DNA of 44,335 nucleotides from an uncultured Candidatus Poseidoniales archaeon (lineage in GTDB: Archaea > Thermoplasmatota > Poseidoniia > Poseidoniales > Poseidoniaceae): positions 1-44,335 of the forward strand of contig CACODE010000010.1 in NCBI GenBank assembly GCA_902625885.1. Reading direction: 5' to 3'. This document shows, piece by piece, positions 33,722 through 42,111 of this stretch. Every line of letters starts with the position of its first letter. The first letter of the stretch is position 1. A program made the position numbers and the translations under genes. The notes below the pieces were generated by a model. That model saw only the letters and a list, made by a program, of their open reading frames with translations, searched no databases and was not told the origin of the DNA.

Positions 33722-34081
33722 ATGAGCACCATCAACCTCGCTGAGAAATTTAGCCTCTTCTCGGACCACTGGTCACCAAAGGTGATTGCTGAAATGAACG
33801 ATTACCAATTCAAATTGGTCAAAATTCAGGGCGAATTCGTCTGGCACGATCACGGCCATACCGATGAAGTGTTCATCGTCATTGAGGGCAGCATGTGCAT
33901 TGAATTTGAGGACCGTACCATCACGCTCAACGCCGGTGAAATGCATGTTGTGCCAAAGGGCACGAAACACAAGCCTTACGCAGTGGAAGAGTGCAAAGTC
34001 ATGCTGGTTGAACCACGAGGCGTTGTTAACACGGGCGAAGCCGGTACGGAGCTCACGGCGGACAACGACGTTTGGATTTGA
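33722..34081 (+). CDS. Small cupin-domain protein
   Basis: This is a 119-residue single-domain cupin. Motif 1 is [19 protein letters not shown], with the two His and the Glu metal ligands. Motif 2 is [16 protein letters not shown], with the third His. Cupins of this size act as isomerases, dioxygenases or ligand sensors, and the sequence does not say which. It ends a plus-strand run with the zinc-ribbon, GNAT and deacetylase genes, and its stop is 6 nt from the convergent GH1 gene. Confidence 0.85.
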   Translation: MSTINLAEKFSLFSDHWSPKVIAEMNDYQFKLVKIQGEFVWHDHGHTDEVFIVIEGSMCIEFEDRTITLNAGEMHVVPKGTKHKPYAVEECKVMLVEPRGVVNTGEAGTELTADNDVWI

Positions 34082-34087
34082 GGCCCG

Positions 34088-35425
34088 TCAACGCTTTTGC
34101 ACGATGTTGCGGTACAGGTCACCGCTTTGACGAAGCGTTCGTTGTTGCGTCTCGAAGTCAACATGGTGGAGGCCAAACCGCATGCTGTACCCTTCCGCCC
34201 ACTCGAAATTATCCAACAGGGACCAGTGGTGGTACGAGCGAACGTCGTACCCGTCCGCCAGCGCCCTTGAAAGCACCCAAATATGACGCTTCAAATGTTC
34301 TCCCCGAAGGGCATCGTTGGCATCGGCAACGCCGTTTTCCGTGATTTCGATCGGGACGTTGAGCGGGGCCAAGAATTCAATCGCCCTGCGAAGGCCTTCA
34401 GCGTACATTGGGTAGCCGAATTCGGTGAAGACCTCGTGCCGGCGTTTTGGAAAACGCATGTTTCGCAATGCAGGCAACGAAAGACCCGTCAGGACGTGCG
34501 TGTAATAGTTGAGGCCCACAAAATCGAGGCTCCCTTTCGCCTCGGGAATGTCGGTAAAGAACATCCTGCCGTGTTGAATTCCGCTTCGCCACGCACCGTT
34601 CCAGAGGCGTTCCAAGAGACGAGCGAGGGGCCAATCGATGGGGCTCCAACGGTTCTTTGGATCGAACAACGTGACGTTCTTCGCCATCCCAATTTGGGCT
34701 TCCGGTTGCTTCTTTTTGAGAGCAGCGTAGACATGTCCGTGCGCTGAAAGGAGGTGGCGCATGACGCGAAGCGTGCTTCTCGGTGAGCGCTTTCCGGGAG
34801 GAAACATCCCCAGTGCATAGCCCATGATGGAAAAGACGGTCGGCTCGTTGATGGTCACCCAAGTGTCGACACGGTCAGACAAGGCCTCGAAAACACGCTC
34901 GCAATACGCCACGAACGCACGGATGTTCTCCTGCTTCGCAAAGCCCCCTTTCTCTTCCCACCATGCCGGGTGCGAAAAGTGGTGGAGGGTCACGACGGGC
35001 CGTATGCCCCGGGCAACAAGGTCGTCAACCATGTTGGAATAGCGCTCAAGCGGTTCATCGTCCCACACACCTTCGCTGGGTTCCAGTCGGCTCCATTCTA
35101 TGGAGAACCTGTAGGAATTCAAGCCCAAATCGCTGAGCAGTTGGAAATCCTCTCGCCAACGGTTCCAGTGGTCACATGCTGCACCGCTCTGTTCCAAACC
35201 GTTGGCCGCTTCGTGAACCGTCCAATTGTTGACAAGGTGTCCCTCAACCTGGTGGGCTGCTGTAGCGGTACCCCAGCGGAACGATGTTGGGAAGTCCAGG
35301 TCTTCAAGGTCAACCGTCGACCAGTCTTCGTGCGGTTCAGGAAACTTGCGTCGGCGGTAAAGGATGAGCGAGAGCTTGAACACCACGAAAGCGCCCAGAC
35401 CAAGAAGCACAAGGCGCCCCCACAT
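34088..35425 (-). CDS. Membrane-anchored family 1 glycoside hydrolase (beta-glycosidase)
   Basis: This is a 445-residue GH1 enzyme. After a single N-terminal hydrophobic segment (residues 4-22) ending in YRRRKF comes the TIM-barrel catalytic domain: FRWGTATAAHQVEG, TINEPT with the acid/base Glu194, ITENG with the nucleophile Glu363, and the HHWSLLDNFEWAEGY aglycone/glycone motif. GH1 enzymes cleave beta-glucosides or galactosides with retention. By the positive-inside rule the catalytic domain would face the cytoplasm, which suggests glycolipid or lipid-linked glycan turnover. The start is at 35425, and the stop is 6 nt from the convergent cupin gene. The anchor is unusual for the family. Confidence 0.92.
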   Translation of the reverse strand: MWGRLVLLGLGAFVVFKLSLILYRRRKFPEPHEDWSTVDLEDLDFPTSFRWGTATAAHQVEGHLVNNWTVHEAANGLEQSGAACDHWNRWREDFQLLSDLGLNSYRFSIEWSRLEPSEGVWDDEPLERYSNMVDDLVARGIRPVVTLHHFSHPAWWEEKGGFAKQENIRAFVAYCERVFEALSDRVDTWVTINEPTVFSIMGYALGMFPPGKRSPRSTLRVMRHLLSAHGHVYAALKKKQPEAQIGMAKNVTLFDPKNRWSPIDWPLARLLERLWNGAWRSGIQHGRMFFTDIPEAKGSLDFVGLNYYTHVLTGLSLPALRNMRFPKRRHEVFTEFGYPMYAEGLRRAIEFLAPLNVPIEITENGVADANDALRGEHLKRHIWVLSRALADGYDVRSYHHWSLLDNFEWAEGYSMRFGLHHVDFETQQRTLRQSGDLYRNIVQKR

Positions 35426-35496
35426 GCCTTCGTGGTGGCGCCTACCTGTCTTTGTAGTTCGGTTTCACGCCACCGGCCGGCAAGAACACAGGGTTC

Positions 35497-38166
35497 TCAC
35501 AAGGAAGCGATATCGGGTCGGTCGGTTGAAACGGCAAAATTCTTGGCCGCTGTTTTGTAGACTTCAGGCTTGATTTGGCCTTCCCTCACCAGCGATGAGA
35601 GAGCAGCGAGGGCGATGGCGGCCCCGTCAATTTCGAAGAAACGCCTCAGAGCCTCGCGGGTGTCAGAGCGACCAAACCCGTCCGTACCCAACACGCTGTA
35701 TGGTCCGCTGACCCACTGGCGTATCATGTCGGGCACGGCCGCCATGTTGTCCGAGACGGCGACGGTTGTCAACGGTTCAGCGAGCAGGTTCTCCACCCAC
35801 GGTTTTTGCGGTTCCTCTGTGGGATGGAGACGGTTGTACCTGTCGGTCGCCAACCCTTCTCTGCGCAACTCGCCGTAGGAAGTCGCAGAGTAAATCTCGG
35901 AGCGGACGCCGTAGGTTTCCAACTTTTCAACCGCATCAAGAACCTGAACCATGATGGGGCCAGAGCCGATGAGACGCACGACAGGCCCGTCCCCTTTCGG
36001 CGCACCTCGCAGGAGGTACATGCCCTTGATGATGCCTTCATCGACGCCTTTGGGCTTCGGTGGCATGGGGTAATTTTCGTTGTAAATCGCAATGTAATGC
36101 AGAACGTCTTGGTTCTCGACGTACATTTCCTCAATGCCGTGTCGAACGATGGTGGCGAGTTCGTAGGCGAAGGCTGGGTCCCAGGCTCGGACGGCCGGAT
36201 TGGTGTGCGCCATAAGCAACGAATGCCCGTCTTGATGTTGGAGGCCCTCGCCGTTCAGTGTTGTTCTCCCGGATGTTGCGCCCATGAGGAAACCGCGTGC
36301 GCGCTGGTCGGCCGCCGACCAGATGAGGTCTGCAACGCGCTGAAACCCAAACATGGAATAGAACGTGTAAAACGGCACCGTCGGGTAAAGATGGGTCGAA
36401 TAGGAAGTCGCCGAGGCGATGAAGGTTGATGTCGCCCCTGCCTCGTTGATGCCCTCTTCAAACAACTGCCCTTTTTCCGACTCCTTGTACTTCATTAGCA
36501 CGTTGTGATCTACCGGTTTGTAGAGTTGCCCCTCGGGATGGTAGATGCCGAATTCCGCAAAGAGCGGGTCCATACCGAAGGTGCGGGCTTCGTCGGGGAT
36601 GATGGGGACCACGCGTTTACCGAAGGCCTTGTCTTTCATGAGCGAGCGCAGCACTCGAACAAAGGCCATGGTGGTGGAGACCTCCATCTTCCCTTTCGTC
36701 CCTTCATCAAATTCCGCATACGCGCCGGCGTCCGGCAGGTCGATGGTTTCGCTCGGTACAATCCGTTTTGGTAGGTACCCTCCGAGGGCCTCTCGGCGCT
36801 GTGCTGCATAGGCGACAAGTTCCGGAACATCGCTAGGCATCACGTATGGGTAAGTTTCGAGATCTTTGTCGGTGAATGCCAACCCGAGGTCGTCTCGCAT
36901 GAACTGCATGGTGTCCATATCGGCTTTCTTTTTCTGATGGGTCGTGTTTCTGCCCGCAAACGAGGGGCCCAATCCATAACCCTTGATGGTTCGAATCAGG
37001 ACGACGGTCGGTTCGCCCTTGTGGGCCGTGGCTTGAGCGTAGGCTGCGTGGAGTTTGGCAAAGTCGTGACCTCCAACATCGGCGCACAGCGCCTCGAGTT
37101 CATCGTCGGACAGGTGAGCGACGAGGTTTGAGAGGCCGTCTGAATTGAAGAGTTCCTTGCGGATGGTGGCGCCATCAGAGGTCATGATGCGTTGCTCATC
37201 GCCGTCGACCAACGAACTCAATCGTTGAGCGAGCAACCCCTGCGTGTCCCGTGCAAAGAGGTCGTCCCAAGAACTGCCCCAAAGCACCTTGATGACGTTC
37301 CAGCCCGAGCCACGGAAGCGGCCCTCCAATTCCTGCACGATTTTTGAGTTCCCGCGAACGGGTCCGTCGAGACGTTGCAGGTTGCAGTTCATGGTCATGA
37401 CAATGTTGTCCAAACCTTCTCTTCCGGCCAAGGAGAGCTGAGACAGCGATTCCGGTTCATCGGATTCACCATCGCCCATCGTGTACCAAACGCGGGAAGA
37501 CGTCGTGTTGGCCAAACCACGGTCCTCAAGGTACCGATTGAATCGCGCCTGATGAATGGCCGTCATGGCGCCTAAACCCATGCTCACGCTGGGGAATTCC
37601 CAGAACTCGGGCATCAAGCGAGGGTGGGGATAACTTGACAGCCCTTGCCCGCCAACCTCTTGTCGGAATTTCTCGATGTGTTCGTGCGTCAAACGGCCTT
37701 CCAACCAAGCACGAGCGTAAATTCCCGGGGAAGCGTGACCTTGCCAGTAAAGGTGATCGCCGGAACTGCCGTTTTCTTTTCCTCGGAAGAAGTGGTTGAA
37801 GCAAACCTCCCATGCATGTGACGTGGAGGCATAAGTCGAGATGTGGCCACCAATGCCGTCGAAGTATTTGTTCGCCCGGGTCACCATCATCATGGCGTTC
37901 CAGCGAATGATGCCGTGGAGACGTTGTTCAATTTCCATGTCTCCCGGATAGGACGATTGGTCGTCGGGGTGAATCGTGTTGAGGTAGGGGGTTCCGACCA
38001 CTTCGATATCCACGCCGACGTCCTTGGCGGCTTCAACGGTCGACTGGAGCAATCGACGGGCTTCGTTCTCCCCCCATTGTTCGGCGATGGCGACGATGGA
38101 GTCCCGCCACTCTTGTGTCGTAACGGGGTCAGGGTCGGGTTGTGTCGACCGTCGAGCGAACCCCAT
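35497..38166 (-). CDS. aceE: Pyruvate dehydrogenase E1 component, homodimeric AceE type
   Basis: This 889-residue protein is co-linear with bacterial AceE. The ThDP/Mg motif GDGESDEPES is at residues 231-240, with MTMNCNLQRLDGP following. HQ in GRNTTHQKKK matches the active-site loop, and DEARTFGMDPLF, GATSGRTTLNGEGLQHQDGHS and LGTDGFGRSD are all present. It decarboxylates pyruvate and passes the acetyl group to the E2 lipoyl domain. I placed the start at ATG 38166, behind GGGAGG, which gives the usual length. The longer frame would cross the divergent small gene. No E2, E3 or lipoyl genes are visible nearby. It was probably acquired from bacteria. Confidence 0.95.
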   Translation of the reverse strand: MGFARRSTQPDPDPVTTQEWRDSIVAIAEQWGENEARRLLQSTVEAAKDVGVDIEVVGTPYLNTIHPDDQSSYPGDMEIEQRLHGIIRWNAMMMVTRANKYFDGIGGHISTYASTSHAWEVCFNHFFRGKENGSSGDHLYWQGHASPGIYARAWLEGRLTHEHIEKFRQEVGGQGLSSYPHPRLMPEFWEFPSVSMGLGAMTAIHQARFNRYLEDRGLANTTSSRVWYTMGDGESDEPESLSQLSLAGREGLDNIVMTMNCNLQRLDGPVRGNSKIVQELEGRFRGSGWNVIKVLWGSSWDDLFARDTQGLLAQRLSSLVDGDEQRIMTSDGATIRKELFNSDGLSNLVAHLSDDELEALCADVGGHDFAKLHAAYAQATAHKGEPTVVLIRTIKGYGLGPSFAGRNTTHQKKKADMDTMQFMRDDLGLAFTDKDLETYPYVMPSDVPELVAYAAQRREALGGYLPKRIVPSETIDLPDAGAYAEFDEGTKGKMEVSTTMAFVRVLRSLMKDKAFGKRVVPIIPDEARTFGMDPLFAEFGIYHPEGQLYKPVDHNVLMKYKESEKGQLFEEGINEAGATSTFIASATSYSTHLYPTVPFYTFYSMFGFQRVADLIWSAADQRARGFLMGATSGRTTLNGEGLQHQDGHSLLMAHTNPAVRAWDPAFAYELATIVRHGIEEMYVENQDVLHYIAIYNENYPMPPKPKGVDEGIIKGMYLLRGAPKGDGPVVRLIGSGPIMVQVLDAVEKLETYGVRSEIYSATSYGELRREGLATDRYNRLHPTEEPQKPWVENLLAEPLTTVAVSDNMAAVPDMIRQWVSGPYSVLGTDGFGRSDTREALRRFFEIDGAAIALAALSSLVREGQIKPEVYKTAAKNFAVSTDRPDIASL

Positions 38167-38347
38167 GGTGCCTCCCCTGTGATGATGGGTCAACGAAGAG
38201 GGTTTTGAATCCCTCGCCAACAGGAAACAGGATTGCTTGTTCATGAACGATCTCAAAATTCTCGTTTCCTTTCTTTTGTGCATCCTAAGGCTTGGTCCAT
38301 TGAATTGTTGAGCAAGCCATAAGAACCGACTTTCCGGAGGCGAGGGC

Positions 38348-38527
38348 ATGTCCGTTGAGGCTATGGTACAGAAGATGATTGACGATTTGACCGCTGCGCT
38401 TGTTGATGCTGTAAAGCACGACAAGGGTAACAACGCTGCAGGCACCCGCGTGCGAAAGGCCATGCAGGAAGCCAAGGCTGCTGCCCAGGCCGTTCGCGTC
38501 CAGGTTCAAGCCGACAAAAGCGCTTGA
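38348..38527 (+). CDS. 59-residue histone H1/Hc1-like protein
   Basis: This small basic, helical protein is read from ATG 38348, with GGAGG 9 nt upstream, to TGA 38525-38527. After an amphipathic N-terminal helix (AMVQKMIDDLTAALVDAV) comes KGNNAAGTRVRKAMQEAK followed by AVRVQVQ. This is very like the K-G-N-x-A-A-G-T-R-V-R-K core of the short histone H1/Hc1-like proteins of Bacteroidetes and Chlamydiae. Such proteins bind DNA. The gene is divergent from aceE and 15 nt upstream of the CoA-transferase gene. It is easily missed because it is under 60 residues. Assignment rests on motif recall, not a search. Confidence 0.7.
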   Translation: MSVEAMVQKMIDDLTAALVDAVKHDKGNNAAGTRVRKAMQEAKAAAQAVRVQVQADKSA

Positions 38528-38542
38528 AACCGGACAAGTTCA

Positions 38543-39646
38543 ATGACGGCTTCAGCCAACGAAGCATACATTGAATTGAACCCTTCTTCAGCGGAAGGCA
38601 TGCAACCGCTCTCTGGCGTACGCGTGCTCGACCTGTCCCGCATCTTAGCCGGCCCCCACGCCGCCCAAACACTGAGCGATTTGGGTGCCGAGGTGCTCAA
38701 ATTGGAGGCCCCTTGGGGCGACGACACGCGTTCTTGGGGCCCACCCTTTCAGTCCGGTTTCGATGCTCAAAACGTTGCCTCGTACTTCTTGTCGTGCAAC
38801 CGCGGTAAGCGCATTGAAACGGTTAACATCAAGCAAGAGCAGGAACGCATACGGTCGCTCGTCGCCGAACACGACGTTGTGATCGAGAACTTCAAGCCCG
38901 GCACGTTTGACGCCATCGTCGGCGAGGTCCCGGAGAAGACCATCGTCTGCAGCATCTCAGGCTACGGACAGGACGGGCCTCGACGTGACGAGGTGGCGTT
39001 TGACTTGACCATGCAGGCCCGCAGCGGCATCATGTCCATCACCGGCGATGCCGACGCTGGCCCCGCAAAAGTCGGCGTGGCGTGGATCGATGTCATGACC
39101 GGCATGAACGCCGTGTCCTCCATCCTCGCCGCCCTCTACCATCGCGAGAAGACCGGCAAAGGTGCTCGCATCGACATCTCGTTGTGGGACACGGCGCTGG
39201 CCTCGCTCGTGAATCAGGGGCACAATGCATTGGCCGGTATCACACCCGGCCGCATGGGCAGCGCCCACCCCAACCTCGTGCCCTACAAGGCCTTCGAAGC
39301 CAGCGACGGGTGGTTCGCCATCGGCGTGGGCACCGAGAACCAGTGGCACAAGCTCGTCGATGCGCTGGAGTTGGACGTTCCCGCCAACTGGAAGGACAAC
39401 AGCGCACGAATTGAGGAACGAGCAGCGGTTGAAGCCACCGTACAAGCCGCTGTTTCAGCGTTGGACCGGCCCACGCTCGAAGGGTTACTCGCTGGCATTC
39501 CGTGTGCGCCGGTCAACACCGTCAACGAAGCGTTGGCAGACGCCCAAACAGAGGCCCGTGGCGGACTTGTGGAACACAACGGTGTGATGACACTAGCGAG
39601 CCCGCTGCGCTTCATTCAGCCGTCAAACGAGAACAGCGAGGTCTGA
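38543..39646 (+). CDS. Family III CoA-transferase (CaiB/BaiF type)
   Basis: This 367-residue protein starts the fold at PLSGVRVLDLSRILAGPHAAQTL, continues with LGAEVLKLEAP and ENFKPGTFDAI, and has the catalytic aspartate in VAFDLTMQARSG (about Asp154). GVAWIDVMTGMNAV and IDISLWDTALA complete the domain. Such enzymes move CoA between carboxylic acids, or act as racemases in the related AMACR group. It is a little shorter than most members. The gene follows the Hc1-like gene by 15 nt and its last 31 nt overlap the convergent FEN-1 gene. The acyl substrate is unknown. Confidence 0.92.
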   Translation: MTASANEAYIELNPSSAEGMQPLSGVRVLDLSRILAGPHAAQTLSDLGAEVLKLEAPWGDDTRSWGPPFQSGFDAQNVASYFLSCNRGKRIETVNIKQEQERIRSLVAEHDVVIENFKPGTFDAIVGEVPEKTIVCSISGYGQDGPRRDEVAFDLTMQARSGIMSITGDADAGPAKVGVAWIDVMTGMNAVSSILAALYHREKTGKGARIDISLWDTALASLVNQGHNALAGITPGRMGSAHPNLVPYKAFEASDGWFAIGVGTENQWHKLVDALELDVPANWKDNSARIEERAAVEATVQAAVSALDRPTLEGLLAGIPCAPVNTVNEALADAQTEARGGLVEHNGVMTLASPLRFIQPSNENSEV

Positions 39647-40650
39647 CCGCCTTCCCGAAGGTAACCGCCTTCCTTGAGCTTCTCGAATGCTTGGTCCATT
39701 CGACGCTGGCTGAACTGGCGCTCCTTCTGAAGGAATTGAATCAGTCCCTTGCGGTCAACTTGCCCCTGCTTGAGGGCGGCTTCTTCGACCTCAACGGCCG
39801 GATGGTTCAGGAAAATTTCACGAATCTCCGCCAGTCTCTCCGGCACCTCGCGCTCTTTGGCCTCGCAGACCGCTTCAAGCGTGCCGTGTTTCTTGATGAG
39901 TTTGAGCCCGGTCTTCGGCCCGATGCCTTTGATGCCGGGATGGTAGTCGGTGCCAATCATGATCGCCAGGTCCACGAGTTGCTCACGGCTCAGGTCGTTG
40001 CTAGCGAGCATCTCGCCCAAGTCGATGGATTGGGCGTGAACCACGCGCCCGTACCGCTTCGTGCCGTCGTCCATCAGGTTGCGCACCAAAACGGGTGAGC
40101 CGTAGAGTAGCGCATCCCAGTCTTGGGTCGCCACGATGTCGAGTTGCCCTTTGGCTGCCATCACGGCGGCTTGGGCTTCACCTTCCGCAGCCGCTGTCAC
40201 CCACGGGACGCCCATGAGATCGAGCAGTTGCTGGGTTTCTTTCACCATCTGCGGAGAATAATGCATGATGCGGGCCGCCATCTTCTGTGCCAAGGTGAAA
40301 TCGCCAGCCGCCAAGGCCTCTTTGTGAACAGCCTCGGCTTCTTCTCGCCGTGCTCGGCGTGCGGCCATTTCGTCGGCTTTGAGTTCGGGAGACTTCCCGT
40401 CAAAGATGTACACCGGTTTGATGCCCATGCTGAGCAGCGTGGCCGTGCGATGAAGAAAGCCCATCAGGTGCGACACGGGATTACCGTTGGCGTCCCGGAG
40501 TGGCATACCATCGCCCTGTGGCGAACGGTCTCGCATGGTGGTGAGGAATTGAAAGGCGGTGAGAAAGGCGTCTATGCCGACTCGCTTTCCGGAGAGCGCC
40601 TTCAGCGTGGTCTGTTCAGCAGGCGCGATGTCCTTCAGATTGCAGCCCAT
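39616..40650 (-). CDS. fen: Flap endonuclease 1
   Basis: This 344-residue archaeal/eukaryotic-type FEN-1 removes 5' flaps during Okazaki fragment maturation and repair. Metal ligands are seen as Asp27 (GIDAF), Asp84 (IFDGK), Glu156/Glu158 (AEGEAQ), Asp177/Asp179 (TQDWDA) and Asp235 (IGTDY), followed by the helix-hairpin-helix GIKGIGPKTGLKLIKKHG. The C-terminus ends QTSLFSFDG, a PCNA-binding motif. The length is typical. The stop overlaps the CoA-transferase 3' end. It is divergent from the THUMP methyltransferase gene. This is strong evidence that the DNA is archaeal. Confidence 0.96.
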   Translation of the reverse strand: MGCNLKDIAPAEQTTLKALSGKRVGIDAFLTAFQFLTTMRDRSPQGDGMPLRDANGNPVSHLMGFLHRTATLLSMGIKPVYIFDGKSPELKADEMAARRARREEAEAVHKEALAAGDFTLAQKMAARIMHYSPQMVKETQQLLDLMGVPWVTAAAEGEAQAAVMAAKGQLDIVATQDWDALLYGSPVLVRNLMDDGTKRYGRVVHAQSIDLGEMLASNDLSREQLVDLAIMIGTDYHPGIKGIGPKTGLKLIKKHGTLEAVCEAKEREVPERLAEIREIFLNHPAVEVEEAALKQGQVDRKGLIQFLQKERQFSQRRMDQAFEKLKEGGYLREGGQTSLFSFDG

Positions 40651-40726
40651 GGGCCCGACTCGTAGGCCACCGTATGTAGCCGTTCGCCTGCGATTGCATC
40701 AAGAAGGCTGAGCGTCAGGCGTCTTC

Positions 40727-41872
40727 ATGGGCGAGGTGTTGGCGTGCTTGCGCGGTTGGCACCCCGGCCTCGCCTTGGCGGAATTGGAAGCCCTGCTTCC
40801 GGAAGCGGAAATCGAACCGGCCGTGTCTGCAAGGTGGTGTCGTGTTCGGCATTCAACGCATTCAGCGCGAACGGAAGCGCTGGCGTTGGCCAGCGGACTT
40901 CAATGCTTCTTGCTGAACGGCACAACGGTGTCATCCAGCGACATTGACGCCTCGACGTTGCTTCTTCGCATGGAGGCTTACCTGAGCGAGCATCCCGTTG
41001 ACGGCTCCGTGGCGGTCAGAGCATGGAAACAAGGTGAAAAAATTCCGGGATGGAGCCTCTCACGACTGACAAAACAGGTCGGAGGCGTGCTCTTTTCTTC
41101 GGGTAACGAGGTTGATCTGGCGACACCCGACCACGTCTTTGCCATCGTTTCTGACGGGCTCACGGCCTCCATCGCCTTTGGTTGGATGGAGGGTGATGGG
41201 ACAGCGTCCTTCTCCAACGGTGAGCGACGAGCTGGCCAGCGTCCTTTCTTCAAGCCCGTAAGCCTCGATCCGATGCTCGCCCGTCTGGGCGTCAACCTGG
41301 CCGCAGGGCCACGAAGCAGCGGACCGGTGGTGGACCCGATGACCGGAACGGGTGGTTTTCTCATAGAAGCCTCGCTTAGCGGACGGAGCGTCGTGGGCAT
41401 CGACATTCACTCCGAGATGGTGCAGGGGGCACGAGACAACCTTGCGTGGGCGCACGACGGAGACACGCCCGGGTCCGCTAAAGTGGTCCGAGGCGATGCG
41501 ACAAGGATTGGCGACGCCGTCCCCGGCGACTGGCACGGCAAGATCGCAGGCTTTGTGCTTGACCCGCCGTACGGGAGAAACTCTCACGGGACCGAAACGG
41601 CTGACGCTTTGTTGCGGGCGTGCCTCGTGAGCGCTCACGTCGTGGCGTCGCCATCGGCCGGGTTCGTGCTCATCCTCCCCATGCACCCGCCTGAGCAACA
41701 CACAACGTCCTCGCTTTCCTTCGACCAACCGTTCGAGTTGCTAAACGGCACTTGGGAAAACGTGATGCGTGTCATCAAAGAAACCGGTTGGGTGCTCCGG
41801 TCCGTTCATGCCGAGCGGGTGCACCGCAGCCTCGGTCGTCTTGTTGTTCACGCTCAGCGCTGCGCCTCATGA
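40727..41872 (+). CDS. THUMP-domain tRNA (guanine-N2) methyltransferase, Trm-G10 type
   Basis: This 381-residue protein has an N-terminal THUMP-like RNA-binding region (about 1-150, with SVAVRAWKQGEK typical of the fold). The methyltransferase domain follows, with RPFFKPVSLDPMLAR as the junction, motif I-type DPMTGTGG (203-210), GIDIHSEMVQGARDNLA and motif IV LDPPYGR (278-284). It fits the archaeal enzyme that makes m2G or m2,2G at position 10 of tRNA. The ATG at 40727 gives a good N-terminus. A tRNA gene lies 81 nt downstream on the same strand. Confidence 0.88.
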   Translation: MGEVLACLRGWHPGLALAELEALLPEAEIEPAVSARWCRVRHSTHSARTEALALASGLQCFLLNGTTVSSSDIDASTLLLRMEAYLSEHPVDGSVAVRAWKQGEKIPGWSLSRLTKQVGGVLFSSGNEVDLATPDHVFAIVSDGLTASIAFGWMEGDGTASFSNGERRAGQRPFFKPVSLDPMLARLGVNLAAGPRSSGPVVDPMTGTGGFLIEASLSGRSVVGIDIHSEMVQGARDNLAWAHDGDTPGSAKVVRGDATRIGDAVPGDWHGKIAGFVLDPPYGRNSHGTETADALLRACLVSAHVVASPSAGFVLILPMHPPEQHTTSSLSFDQPFELLNGTWENVMRVIKETGWVLRSVHAERVHRSLGRLVVHAQRCAS

Positions 41873-41916
41873 CGAATCCCCCCGCCTCCGAGGTTGTCCG
41901 ACAAGCCAGCGACCCG

Positions 41917-41931
41917 CCTTCTTCAAGAAGG
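41917..41931. terminator. Short hairpin between the THUMP gene and tRNA-Arg
   Basis: CCTTCT and AGAAGG flank a TCA loop, followed by a G-rich run. It lies 45 nt after the methyltransferase stop and 22 nt before the tRNA. It could be a transcript end or a processing signal, but the evidence is position and symmetry only. Confidence 0.3.
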
Positions 41932-41953
41932 AGGGGGCACTCGCAACGACAAC

Positions 41954-42030
41954 GGGCGATTAGGGTAGTCTGGATATCCTTCCGGCCTTCGGAGCCGGAG
42001 ACGGGGGTTCGAATCCTCCATCGCCCGCCA
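41954..42030 (+). tRNA. tRNA-Arg (anticodon TCG), CCA encoded
   Basis: The cloverleaf folds cleanly. The acceptor stem is GGGCGAT with ATCGCCC, followed by discriminator G and an encoded CCA at 42028-42030. The D arm has A14, G18-G19 and A21 in place. The anticodon stem CCGGC/GCCGG closes the loop CTTCGGA, with anticodon TCG decoding CGA. The T arm is GGGGG-TTCGAAT-CCTCC with one G-T pair. There is no intron. T-rich sequence in 42051-42056 may end the transcript. Confidence 0.95.
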
Positions 42031-42111
42031 CCGTTCTTCGTCACAATGGGTTATTTTGCCGTATTGCTCAACCGGGGTCAGAATTATACGGTGCAATAGT
42101 CTGGTAAGGGC

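Noticed and set aside
38167-38475. 103-residue N-terminal extension of AceE
   Set aside because: It crosses the divergent Hc1-like gene and is absent from the usual AceE length; ATG 38166 has GGGAGG upstream.
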